Below are positions 35,040 to 45,655 of a DNA stretch of 64,000 bases, piece after piece. The stretch's first letter is position 1; the number at the start of each line of letters is the position of its first letter. The notes beneath the pieces were generated by a model, which searched no databases, was not told the DNA's origin, and saw only the letters and a program-made list of their open reading frames with translations. A program made the translations under genes and the position numbers. Source of the DNA: Chelonoidis abingdonii (taxonomy: Eukaryota > Chordata > Testudines > Testudinidae); the NCBI RefSeq assembly GCF_003597395.2, contig NC_133782.1, forward strand, positions 7,469,459 to 7,533,458, read 5' to 3'.

Positions 35040-35970
35040 GCTGAGTGGTGGCCCAGCACCACCTCATTTTCAGGAGTGTAGTAAGGCGGCCTGGCTCCCA
35101 GCCGCCCCAGAGGAGGAAGAGCCCAGCCGGAGGCCGGACTGGGAAGAACTAAAGAGTTCTGAGCCTGCCCCGCAAAGGGTCAGGCGCTGACCCAGAACTA
35201 TAAAGGCGGGCCCTCAGAGCTCAAATAAGCCCCAGCAGCCGAAACGAGCTGATGTCCCTCAGCGAGCTCGGGACTGGGAGACTCCTGTGACCCAGGGCAG
35301 CCGCCCAGAGTGGCCTGAGCTCCCCCGCGCCCGCTACCTGGAGAAGCTGCTGGAGCTTCCCCGCGCCCACCACCTGGAGGAGCCGCCGGAGCTCCCTTAT
35401 GCCCGCTACCCGGAAAAGCCGCCGGAGCTCCCTCGCGCCCGCTACCCGGAAAAGCCGCCGGAGCTCCCCTGCGCCTGCTACCCGGAGGAGCCATCGGAGC
35501 TACCCTGGGCTGACTTTCTGGAGGCGTTGCCGGACCTACCACCCAGCCCCGGCTGTGACAAACCCATGCACCTGGACCCTGTGGAGGACGACCCCAGGAT
35601 CCAGGTAGGCCCTGAGGGGGAGTCTGGAAGTAGCCCGGGGGCAGCCGACCCTAGTCTGGCTGCAGGACAGCCAGAGCCAATGTCAGTGTGTTGCAGCCAG
35701 GATCCCCATTGACACAGCAGCAGGCTGCCTGCCGCTGTTAGGGCCCCGGGCTGGGATGCAGAGGAGTGGGTGAGCCTGCGTCCCCCCTGCCACCCCACTC
35801 ATGGGTGGCTGTCTCCCCCTTGCCCGACGCTCAGGCCCAGGAGCCTGGGCTTACCTTACTGAAGTGGTTGCTCAGCCCCTGCCTGAGGGTCTGAGCCCTG
35901 AACTGTCGTTTGCTATGGCATGTAGTGAGGCGGCCTGACTCCCCACCACCCCAGAGAGGGGCAAATCCCA
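35040..35970 (+). mobile_element. GC-rich repeat with an open frame, class unknown
   Basis: Strong rise in G+C compared with its surroundings. It opens with 'gtagtaaggcggcctggctc' (35081) and, about 840 bp later, has 'gtagtgaggcggcctgactc' (35924), so a direct repeat bounds the GC-rich part. The plus frame 35287-35712 (141 codons) contains a 12-residue coding minisatellite and then an acidic, Pro-rich end. Similar sequence is, as I recall, dispersed in turtle genomes, so a transposon or LTR origin is more likely than a host gene, but I cannot name the family. The minus frames over the same bases are composition shadows. Confidence 0.5.
35317..35532 (+). repeat. 36-bp in-frame minisatellite, six units
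   Basis: Units start at 35317, 35353, 35389, 35425, 35461 and 35497, each exactly 36 bp, with a degenerate seventh start at 35533. Each unit encodes a 12-residue motif like PELPRARYPEKP in the plus frame. No unit carries a frameshift or stop, although bases differ between units. Confidence 0.9.
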
Positions 35971-36280
35971 ACAGCGGACGTCTACACAGAGAAAGAATGG
36001 TGTTGCTCATAATGTCTGATCCAACTCTCATTGAAGACAATGGGAAACCTGCCATTGTCAGAGATGCAAATCTGGGTGTATCTGGCCGGCTTGTGTGCAT
36101 GCATGTTGGAGTCTATGCATCCTAATCGTGCTTTGGGCATGCATGTTGGTGCTGACACACAAGGAAAGAACCCTTTGAACATTTGGCTATAAGTGATTTA
36201 AATATTTCTCCAAGCAGACATCTTCTTTAGAGGCATGATGCCAACTGCAAAGTTCTCACTGACTCTGACAGAGGGTCAGA

Positions 36281-37718
36281 TCAGCTCATGCTCTCATCGT
36301 GGTAGACATGTGTCTTCCTGCTGAGAATTACTCTGCTAGTCTGTATATTTTCCTTCATCATCAAGGAATAATGGTACAAATGCTGCTGATGCATCTGAGA
36401 GTTAGTCTGAACCGTGCATGCATTCATCAGGTCCTCTTCTAGCATGTGAGGTGTGAAAACCAAGGGAGGAGAAACTGGTTTTGTAGTTGGCAAGCCATTC
36501 ACAGTCTTTGTTTAATCCTGAGCTGATGGTGTCAAATTTGCAGATGAACTGAAGCTCAGCAGTTTCTCTTTGAAGTCTGGTCCTGAAGTTTTTTTGCTGC
36601 AGGATGGCCACCTTAAGGTCTGCTATAGTGTGGCCAGGGAGGTTGAAGTGCTCTCCTACAGGTTTTTGTATATTGCCATTCCTAATATCTGATTTGTATT
36701 CATTTATCCTTTTCCGTAGAGACTGTCCAGTTTGGCCGATGTACATAGCAGAGGGGCATTGCTGGCATATGATGGCGTATATTACATTGGTGGATGTGCA
36801 GGTGAATGAACCGGTGATGGTGTGGCTGATCTGGTTAGGTCCTGAGATGGTATCGCTGGTGTAGATATGTGAGCAGAGTTAGCATCAAGGTTTGTTGCAT
36901 GGATTGATTCCTGAGTTAGAGTTGCTATGGTGCAGTGTGCAGTTACTGGTGAGAATATGCTTCAGGTTGGCAGGTTGTCTGTGGGCGAGGACTGGCCTGC
37001 CATCCAAGACCTGGTAAAGTATGGGATCATTGTCCAGGATGGGTTGTAGATCTCTGATGATGCGTTGGAGGGGTTTTAGCTGGGGACTGTATGTGATGGC
37101 CAGTGGAGTCCTGTTGGTTTCTTTCTTGGGTTTGTCTTGCTGTAGGATGCTTCTGGGTACACGTCTGGCTCTGTTGATCTGTTTCCTTATTTCCTCATGC
37201 AGGTATTGTAGTTTTAAGAATGTTTGGTGGAGATTTTGTAGGTGTTGGTCTCTGCCTGAGGGGTTAGAGCAGATGCGGTTGTACTTCAGTGCTTGGCTGT
37301 AGACAATGGATCGTGTGGGGTGCCTGGGATGGAAGCTGGAGGCATGAAGGTAGGCATAGCGGTTGGTAGGTTTTCGGTATAGGGTGGTGTTAATGTGACC
37401 ATCACTTATTTGCACCGTGGTGTCCAGGAAGTGGACCTCCAGTGTAGATTGGTCCTGGCTGAGATTGATGGTGGGGTGGAAGCTGTTGAAATCGTGGTGG
37501 AATTTTTCCAGAGTCTCCTTCCCATGGCCAGATGATGAAGATGTCATCAATGTAGAGTAGGCAGAGAAGGGGCGTGAGTGGACAAGAGCTGAGGAAGTGT
37601 TGTTCCAGGTCAGCCATAAAAATGTTGGCATATTGTGGGGCCATGCATGTGCCCAAAGTGGTGCCAGTGTTCCCAAGTCAATACAGAGTGTTTGCTGCCA
37701 TATAACATCAGTCTCCAA
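36281..37718 (-). mobile_element. Penelope-like element with RT and GIY-YIG endonuclease remnants
   Basis: On the minus strand the RT palm is read from about 37656: MGTCMAPQYANIFMADLE, then the catalytic YIDDIFIIW with the two Asp at about 37543-37551. The frame then shifts near 37525 into a long frame down to 36885 with KPTNRYAYLHASSFHPRHP (the RT thumb/connector). A further break near 36885 leads to the C-terminal endonuclease QCPSAMYIGQTGQSLRKRIN and NIQKPVGEHFNLPGHTIAD (36746-36402). This order, RT then GIY-YIG, is diagnostic of PLEs. The N-terminal RT part is missing and frames are broken at least twice, so it is inactive. Confidence 0.85.
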
Positions 37719-37720
37719 AG

Positions 37721-40700
37721 TTGCATTTATGGCCTATGCTTTCAATGGGAATTAGGCACTTAACCTGTTTAGGAGCTTTTCAAATAATCCCAGCAGGTGC
37801 CAATTTGTATTTTTAGGCAACTAAATATCTTTGAAAATCGGATCTCTTTTTTTTCTGTTTGTACAGAGCCTAACACATGGTGCCCCAACCTTACTGGGCC
37901 TTACTGCAGTTCAAAGGACAATTGAGGGATTTGTTTAGTCAACCCTTTACACCCTGCTCTTTAGGTATACCAGAAATTGACTTTTTTGATACCTGATTTC
38001 CTTTTAACCCCTTTTGCCAAGTGAGTTCCTAACTTCCACATAAATATCAACACATTTAACACCTAACAGCAGATTGACACAGAAGATGGATGAACTGGGT
38101 TGGCACTTCATATGCTTACGAGAAATAAAACAGATGGAAATTTATAAAAATTAAATCAAATTTCTGATAAAAAGATAATTCATCATCCTCACACAATCAC
38201 CTCAATAAAATCAGGCTTCTCTGAAGTTTGTTTGAATTCTGTCCATGCAGCTGTGACTGTGGGTTTCATAGAAGTCGTGCAGTGATGCTAGCAAGAGACT
38301 AGCAAAACCACAGAGAAACTACATCAGAGCCCCATCCAGCTCTGTTATAGGGATTTTTCCTGTGATTGTTACTGTAACTCTAACTCTTCTGTATTCAAAA
38401 CAGAAGCTCCACCGGTCCCTGCTGAGGTTTATTCTGACGCATTGTGCTTATGCATAGTCTTCCCCTGAATTGTTCTGCTCACCTGGTTTCCCTGGGATAC
38501 CATTGAGGCTGACTTGAATTTATTTGCAACATCAATAGCTAAGATAGACCATTCACTTCACTTAGCGACTCGGGGGGCGGGGGGAGGCTGAAACTGATTC
38601 TGTAAATTAGAAGCCCTGAAAGGTTTATTATGTGACCTCACTTTAATCCTAGGAGCAACACCCTTTAGTAGCCGGGCCACTTTGGAAGGATTCTGCTTTT
38701 ATATTGATGAGCTCCTCACACAAACTCTGTGTTGGGCTTTTCTATTTTTGAAGGGGGGCTAAAAACATCCCTTCACTTGGACGTACTTTATATGCATGCA
38801 CATAATGGAGGGTGCAATGGGTTGCATTTCTACACCAAGGTAAAAAGCACATGGGAACCTGATCCTGCATTAATGGGAACGCTTTGGTGTGGTTACCATG
38901 AATTACATGCTCCTACTTGGAGGCAGGACTAAAACCTACAAGGGGAGTGTGTAGCTGAGCACTACACTAGCATCTATGTCCTTAGATGCACAGTCATCTG
39001 TCCAGGCCCCACCCCTTTTTTTAGGAGTAAGGGAGAAGCACACAGAGGGTCGGAGGGTTTCAGATGTTCAGTCCAAACACTACTCCTAGTGCAGAGCCTG
39101 TCTCACAGTCACATTTAACTTCCACTGGAATGGAACAACCTTGCAAAAGAACTTGCAAGACCATTGTTTCTAAACCAGCCACATGGGTGACAGCTCATTT
39201 GCAAGTTGTTTGGCCAGCTTCCCTAGGCACCATAGGAACCACGCAATGATGCGCTCCCAAGTGCACCCTGAATAACACTGCCAGGACCAGCTGTGACACA
39301 GAACGTCTGTCCCCCATGACAACACTTAAGCATTGGCCTCACATGTGACTTCTCCTCTTGACATGTATGTGCCAAAGGAAGAGAATGCCTCTGCATGAGG
39401 GAAGAATCAAGGAGGGTAATTTTCAGGCTCTAGTGGTTGCAGCCAAAAGACACACATTACTGTCGGCATTGAGGATTAGTCTAAACCATGGAAAAGGTCA
39501 GAATGGAAGAAGGTAATTCACACAGTCACTCTGTCAAAGCCATGAGTAAAGGTACCAATGATTTATGCGATGGATTTGTTTCGCAAGATATTATGTGTTC
39601 CTTCCTATGTGCTCGGAATCTGGTCCTAAGGAATCATATCTCCAGATAAGCCTGCTCAGCTATCATATATTTTCAAGTGCACTTCATTTCCCCTTTTAAC
39701 AGCCTGCAGGCACAAAACCTCTTCACTGACAATCCTGAACATTAAGCACTTTTTCCACTGATGCATCAAATGGAAGTTCAAAGCTGATATTCAAAGTGAG
39801 AGGTATTAGCAGTCAGTGGAGTTCTTGGCTTTCACCTTAAGCCATCCTCCTCTTTATTTTTGTGATATTTGGAGACTGTTGTTATTTTTAAAGAAGAACC
39901 TCATTGTCCTAAGCTGTTTCAGGATATGTAGACGACCTGGAAGGAAGATTGTGATCTAATTGAGATAAGTCAACTTCTCGTTATGGAAGCTTGATACCAA
40001 TGTGACAACCCAAGTCGCCTGAATTGCATTTAAGTGACAAATTCCGGAATCTCTTAGTAGCATTATACAGCCTTCAGCTGTTGCATTGGTTCTGATTTAC
40101 AATTTCCTTCCCCGCAAAATGGATCTTGTAAGCCAACAGACCACATAAAACCAACTGTATTTTTAAACAAAACCTTCAGAATGGATCTGCAGTTCTTTGC
40201 AAATACTGTTTGCCCGAGGATCCATTTTATTTACAGTTCAAACCATTCCAGTGTCATCTGGCTATGGAAAGCTGAGGCATTCAAAGTATGAGTGAGAAAA
40301 GCCAAGAACTGTGAGCACAGAAGCAAGCTGGCTTGAGCAGAAGCATAATTGAGAGATAGTTGAAAATAAACAGTTGTCAAAATGGACCAAGATAGACGGC
40401 TAATTGGAGCCTCAAGTTCTGATAACTTTATCCTGGCAGAGACTGAGGCTCCTATCAAGTCACAGTAACAACGTTCAAGTATGACTCAAGAGAAAGATTC
40501 TCCCCTACCCCCACCGCCCTTGTTACATGATGAAACATGGAGGTCACAGCAGAGGCAAATATTTAATTTTTCAGAGATGCCAAAGCTATGCCTTCTAAGA
40601 CAAGGACACAGCTGCCTGCCATGTCAACTGGCAGAAAATCAAATAGGGACTAGGAATGGGAACTGGCCAAAATGAGGGATAATTTATAGCAGTGAGTTCT

Positions 40701-40990
40701 GAGACTGAGAGAGAGCCAATTTTCTTTCTTCTCTCTCTGGATGTGGGAAGTCTGATGATTGAAATACAGAATATGCTGCAGAGGAGTGTGGAAAACAGTG
40801 AGCTGCTAGAAACTGACCTGGACAGACAGCTCCTTCTGTGCTCACATTTCCTCACATCAACTACACCTTTAGGAAGCCTTCAGCTTTGAGCTGAAGCACA
40901 CATCTTGAGGTGTGAGAGCAACACTGTGAAGCTCTTGATTTTCTGCTGGTGAGGACGTTTTAGCTCAGAGATTCTCTATCAACACACCAG
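37721..40990. other. NTSR1: Intron 1 stretch, no gene recognised
   Basis: A short piece of the 'tttgtacagagcctaacac' dispersed repeat lies at about 37850-37920. Otherwise I see no exon, structured RNA or well-defined repeat. Confidence 0.5.
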
Positions 40991-40997
40991 GAAGGAT

Positions 40998-41245
40998 GGT
41001 ACAGTGGTTAGCACACAGGGATGTGGGAGACCTGGGCTCAGTTCCTGATCCACTAGAACTATCTGATGCAACTCTGGACAAGTCTCTTATAGCCTCTCTG
41101 TACCTCAGTTTCCCTTCTGTAAAATGGGGATAAGTGCTTCGCTACCTCACAAGGGTATTGTGAAGGTAAATGCATTAAAGATTGTGAGATGCTCGGATAC
41201 TACAGAGATGGGGGCCATATAAATACCTAAGATGGATAAGCCCTC
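40998..41245 (+). mobile_element. MIR/CORE-SINE copy, plus orientation
   Basis: Near full-length: 'tggtacagtggttagcacac' (tRNA-derived head), 'gggagacctgggctcagttc' (B-box region), then the core 'tacctcagtttcccttctgt', 'aaaatggggataagtgcttc' and a tail with 'gggtattgtgaaggtaaatg'. It is the best preserved MIR in the window. Confidence 0.8.
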
Positions 41246-41762
41246 TTGAATTCCAAGAGCACCACTTGTGAAATGGTCATTAGCGCCTCTGTGTTTAGGG
41301 ACTTTCTGGAATATGATGGTAGAAACTTCCAATAATCCAAACAATCATTCACTTTTTGTTTCTTAGCAAACCAATTAAGCCCTGTATCTGAGATCTAACA
41401 ATCTACCACATTCTGGTGCACCTAATTTCCAGTGGAAATTAAAAATAAATTATTCTCCCTCTGATAGTGGAGACATTTATTGTTCGCATATGTCAATCAG
41501 AAGAGCACATTCTATTAGATCAACATTTGACTGCTAAGAATCTTGATAATTTGACTAAATGAACTTTACAAAATTTCCAGTTATCACTCATTGCTTATAA
41601 TTATCTTTTTTTTTAAACTAGTGGTGATTATTTTTAGCTCTTAATAATTAAAACACCCCTAGCAAATTGCAATATTGCATGCTCTGACAATCAGAGTATG
41701 ACAAGCTTCAGCAAAAGGAAAATTACACAGGAATCACAAAGGAAAACTAATTTGAAAGTCAA

Positions 41763-42053
41763 GTGATTGTCTCATAGTTGTTACTGGGGCATTTATTGCA
41801 CTGGATGAGGTACATCACATATTGTGATAGGCGTGTGTAGGACCCATGGATCTTGAAAGGTGTGTTGTTGGGGGTACTGATCATCAAAGGAACTCACACA
41901 GAAAAATGATAGCCAAAACACCATAACGCTGATGGGTGAACACTTTTCAGAAAGTGATCACTCCACATCTGACCTCTCAGTCTTCATTCTCAAAGGCACA
42001 TCTTCAAACAACAAGTCTGGGAACTTAAATTCATCACTCTGCTAGCATGGGTG
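41763..42053. mobile_element. Penelope-like fragment of two head-to-head halves
   Basis: The left half (to about 41888) reads in the minus sense of a PLE: 'ttgttactggggcatttatt', 'gatgaggtacatcacatatt'. The right half (about 41889-42053) reads in the plus sense: 'gaactcacacagaaaaatga', 'gggtgaacacttttcagaaa', ending 'catcactctgctag', which continues in the copy at 26366. The halves meet near 41889. Coding frames are broken. Confidence 0.65.
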
Positions 42054-42066
42054 GCGAATCGCATAG

Positions 42067-42190
42067 TAGGGTGACCAGACAGCAAGTGTGAAAAATCGGG
42101 ACAGGGGGTGGGGGGTAATAGGAGCCTATATAAGAAAAAGACCCAAAAATTGGGACTGTCCCTACAAAATCAGGACATCTGGTCACCCTA
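42067..42190. mobile_element. 124-bp hAT-like MITE, copy 2, exact TSD
   Basis: Ends TAGGGTGACCAGA and TCTGGTCACCCTA, flanked by identical tcgcatag (42059-42066 and 42191-42198). Reverse orientation relative to copy 1 at 25602-25725, same length. It sits 13 bp from the PLE fragment. Confidence 0.85.
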
Positions 42191-42370
42191 TCGCATAGAT
42201 GGTGGAAAGCTGTGCCTTTCCAAACAACCTGGCGTGGCCCCGTCCACGCTCCTCCCTGAAGCCCTGCTTGCCTTCCCCCTTGGCCCCAGCCCAGGAGGCT
42301 ACTCCTCTTCAGGAAAGCAGTGTGCTGGGGCTGGGGCTAGGGTGGCCCAGACTTGCGGGGGCTGGGGCCA

Positions 42371-42540
42371 CCCTGTGCTGAGGGGGAGGGGCTGGAGGCA
42401 CTGGGGCTACCCGCCCTGTGCTTGGGAGGCCTGGGACCATGCACTGCCTGCCTGCCCTGTGCTTGGGGAGTGTGGGGGGCCATGTGCCACCTGCCTGCCC
42501 TGTGCTTGGGGACTGGAGGAAGGCTCCAGTGAGGGAAGGG
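42371..42540. repeat. GC-rich tandem repeat, about 43-bp unit
   Basis: The phrase ccctgtgct recurs at 42371, 42414, 42455 and 42498, giving spacings of 43, 41 and 43 bp. The surrounding 42200-42560 stretch is GC-rich, and frames on both strands stay open because of base composition. Origin unknown, probably part of a larger dispersed repeat. Confidence 0.55.
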
Positions 42541-43039
42541 AGGCTAGGCCGGCTGGGGTCTAATTTGGTTGTCTCATTCCTGGTATATACTTCTCTGGGA
42601 CACCCAGACATTTTGATACAAGTTGACATAATTGTCAGTCTCTAATCAAGACTGCCCCAGGACTGCACAAGGGATTGCTGGAGGCCAGGCTCAATGTCCA
42701 TGGTCATTAGGTAATTGTGCATGTGGAAGCTATGTTTGGATCATCCTGTTCCTATCAGTCCATGAATAGTATCAGACAGCTATTAACAAATCAACAAACA
42801 TAGTTGATTATGATGCTATTAACATACTGTGCTATTCAATTACTATTAATTACAAATGAAAAACAATGTAAGTAACAATGTAACACATTTACCCAAAATA
42901 TAGAAACAAAGAATTTCACAGTCTGATACTGTGCTTACCTGGCAACCACTGATGGTGTTTAGAAACCCACAGGTAGGAAACAGTCAGAGCTGGGATTATG
43001 TGGGAAACGATTTAAAACAGCAGAACATAGGTGTACTTA

Positions 43040-43125
43040 ATCCGGCTTTGGCACAAAAAGATGAACTAGGTGATCTCTTGACATTCCTTCCAGCCCTACA
43101 TCTCTATGATTCTATACTCTCTTTG
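43040..43125 (+). mobile_element. CR1 3'-tail fragment
   Basis: Contains 'gatgaactaggtgatctctt', 'ccttccagccctacatctct' and 'atgattctata', the CR1 tail in plus sense. Followed at 43160-43285 by a weak MIR core ('gtgcctcagttttcttctgt') and at 43850-43930 by a dispersed 'gaagtcaacggaattacact' repeat. Confidence 0.6.
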
Positions 43126-44393
43126 GGACCAGGCACATAATTCTGCCACTATTTTGTTGTGTGAGCTAAGAAAAAACACCCAACAGCTTTGTGCCTCAGT
43201 TTTCTTCTGTGTAAACCAGTGGCATTAATACTTCCCCATCTTTCTAAAGCACTTAGAGATATAACTGCAAAATATTATTGTTCATACAATCTGATAGGTA
43301 TTAAGATACTATAACTAAAAAAACCCACATCAGTAGTGTCCATATTTTGCATCCTACAGAAGACTCTTTGGAGAGCTTGAATTTCTCTAGAGGGATCTCA
43401 CGTAGTCCAGAAGAGGTACTCTAACTGTTTTGCTCTGGGAATGATATCCATAGACCAAGGAGGTTCACGAGCAACTTAATTCTACCCAAGCAAAACCTTC
43501 TCAACAGAGTGTTAAATATCATCTGGAGACATTTAAAATAAAGGTTATAATGATGTGAAACATTGTTCACATGCACAGCTATCTGATGTCAAAATGTTAC
43601 AGTCTGCTATGAATTACAGATGTAACCTTTGAAGTTAGCTCACAGCACAGCAGTGACCATAGGGGATATATGATAGCATCAGGCTACATATCTGAAAGAG
43701 GCAGGAAGGGGAAATCAGCACTAGTTTTGTTTTTGTTTTTTTCTTATGTTATCAGTAGGAATTAGTCAAAGAACCTTCACATAATTATGCAGCAAACTGC
43801 AGAAAATGTTAAAGAGTGAACTAAGGGGCTGATTCTCTTATTGCTTACCATGTAAATCAGGAGTAATTAATCCCCTTGAAGTCAACGGAATTACACTGGT
43901 GTAAAACTGATTTAAGTGAGGAGAATCGGGCCTCAGATGTCTACACCTCAGGAAAAGGAAACCAAGCAAAAAATATGAGTGCTCCCTTTCCCTAGCTAGA
44001 CACCTCCTCAAAGCTATAGGGGTGGGAAGACCAGAAGGAACTGCACATTCGTGTGCTGATTCAGATCCACCTCTATTTGAATAACTCTGTGGGCTTCACT
44101 GATTTAAATTGGTGTAAGTTAAAGGAGCACCAGGATCAGTATGAATCTTATATTTCAATGGCGGTTCCATCTTTTTTCAAATTGACATTTACAGGCTGCT
44201 AGCTAGGATTTTAACACTAGACATGCTTCCTTATACTCCTACACTGGAGAGTTTGTCTTGACACAGCAATCAATACTGACAGTCACATCCCCGCCATGTC
44301 TACAGAATAACTAAACAAAGCTTTTAGTAAGATGTACACATGCTGCACTTCAGCACACCCTCATGACCAATTTGGGAATAGCATCATATTGGC

Positions 44394-44570
44394 AGAGGGA
44401 TAGCTCAGTGATTTGAGCATTGGCCTGCTAAACCCAGGGTTGTAAATTCAATCCTTTAGGGGGCCATCTAGGGCAAAAATCTGTCTGGGGATTGGTCCTG
44501 CTTTGAGCAGGGGGCTGGACTAGATGACCTCTTGAGGTCCCTTCCAAACCCTGGTATTTTACAATTCTAT
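44394..44570 (+). mobile_element. tRNA-derived SINE with CR1-like tail (Cry-type)
   Basis: The head has an RNA polymerase III A box (tagctcagtgatttgagcat) and a B box (ggttgtaaattcaatcc). The middle is 'gggccatctagggcaaaaat', and the tail 'gactagatgacctcttgagg', 'tcccttccaaaccctgg' and 'caattctat' copies a CR1 3' end, which would let the LINE mobilise it. This structure matches the SINE described in cryptodiran turtles, from memory. It is not a functional tRNA gene. Confidence 0.75.
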
Positions 44571-45429
44571 CACAGGCTCATTAGAAGCCTCTGGACAGTC
44601 TCAGCCATGGAGGAAGCAAACTGATTGTAATTTGTATTTGCACAAGGTAGGAAGTGAGCAAAAGCCTGAAGGAAATCTGAAGTCACTGAGTCACATCCTA
44701 GTCCCAGGGATTTTAATGGAATAACTCTCATTGTCATCAAAGAGCCCAGGATTTGATTCATTGTCATGCAAATATAAGTGAAACTTCACAATAGGTAACT
44801 CCATTTGCCAAGCTCATTCTGCCCACAAAGAGCCAGTATTTCAATGATGACACAGGCACTGATGGATTGTTAACATTTTTCCAACTGAATTTACATGGTT
44901 TCTACCACATTAACAAGTATCATTTGCATTAAAGATGGAACCTCCTCACTAGGTTTTATTAGAGAGGATTTGTTGATCCTGCTTAAAATATCTGAAGTAA
45001 TGGGGGTTTTATGAGACTGAAGATATATTGTATATTCACTCTGGCTGGTTGCTTATATTAAGATATTTTAGTCTTTTTTTGTTGGTTGATGTTTGTTAGG
45101 TTTCATTTCCATAAAAAAAAAATCTATGTGTCTGTGGAGTTTAATGGAGTCATGCAATATTTCCAGACCTGACCTACGTGCCTTAAGACTACAGCAACTA
45201 CCATTAGAAGATAGGACATGCTGCACAGTAGGCCCCGTTCTATATGGTTGGAGATACAGGGGAACCCTGGATGGTTAAAGACCCTCTAACTTAGTCTGAA
45301 TCTGTCATTCAGATATCGACTCTATTGTCTTCCAATTGCTGATCCTAGGCAACAGCTTTGCCTATAGTTCCCACATAGGCCAGCTCTGTAAATGTTTGGC
45401 CAGAGTATCCCCATGTTAAAGGGCTAGGC

Positions 45430-45655
45430 GAGAACAATGTGGTCCAGTGGACAGAGCATAGGATTGGGTGTGGGGTGAACTGGATTCCTTCCCTGGGTGT
45501 GCTTCTGAGCATCTGCAGTCTGTGACCTTGAATGAGGCACTACACCTCGCTGAGCCTTCTATAAAATGGGGCAAAGGCTATCTAGCCGGCTTTGTAAAGA
45601 GCTGTGAGGTAAAAACTGCTCTATAAGGGCTAAATATTGTTAAAAGCTACAGACA
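45430..45655 (+). mobile_element. MIR/CORE-SINE copy, plus orientation
   Basis: Shows 'gtggtccagtggacagagca', 'gtgaccttgaatgaggcact', 'cttctataaaatggggcaaa' and an A/T-rich tail near 45640. It is more diverged than the 40998 copy. Confidence 0.65.

Noticed and set aside
35198..35798. Minus-strand Pro/Gly/Ala-rich frames over the minisatellite
   Set aside because: Composition shadows of the plus-strand 36-bp array.
44394..44470. tRNA gene
   Set aside because: Only A and B boxes remain; no cloverleaf with intact arms, and a SINE body and CR1-like tail follow.
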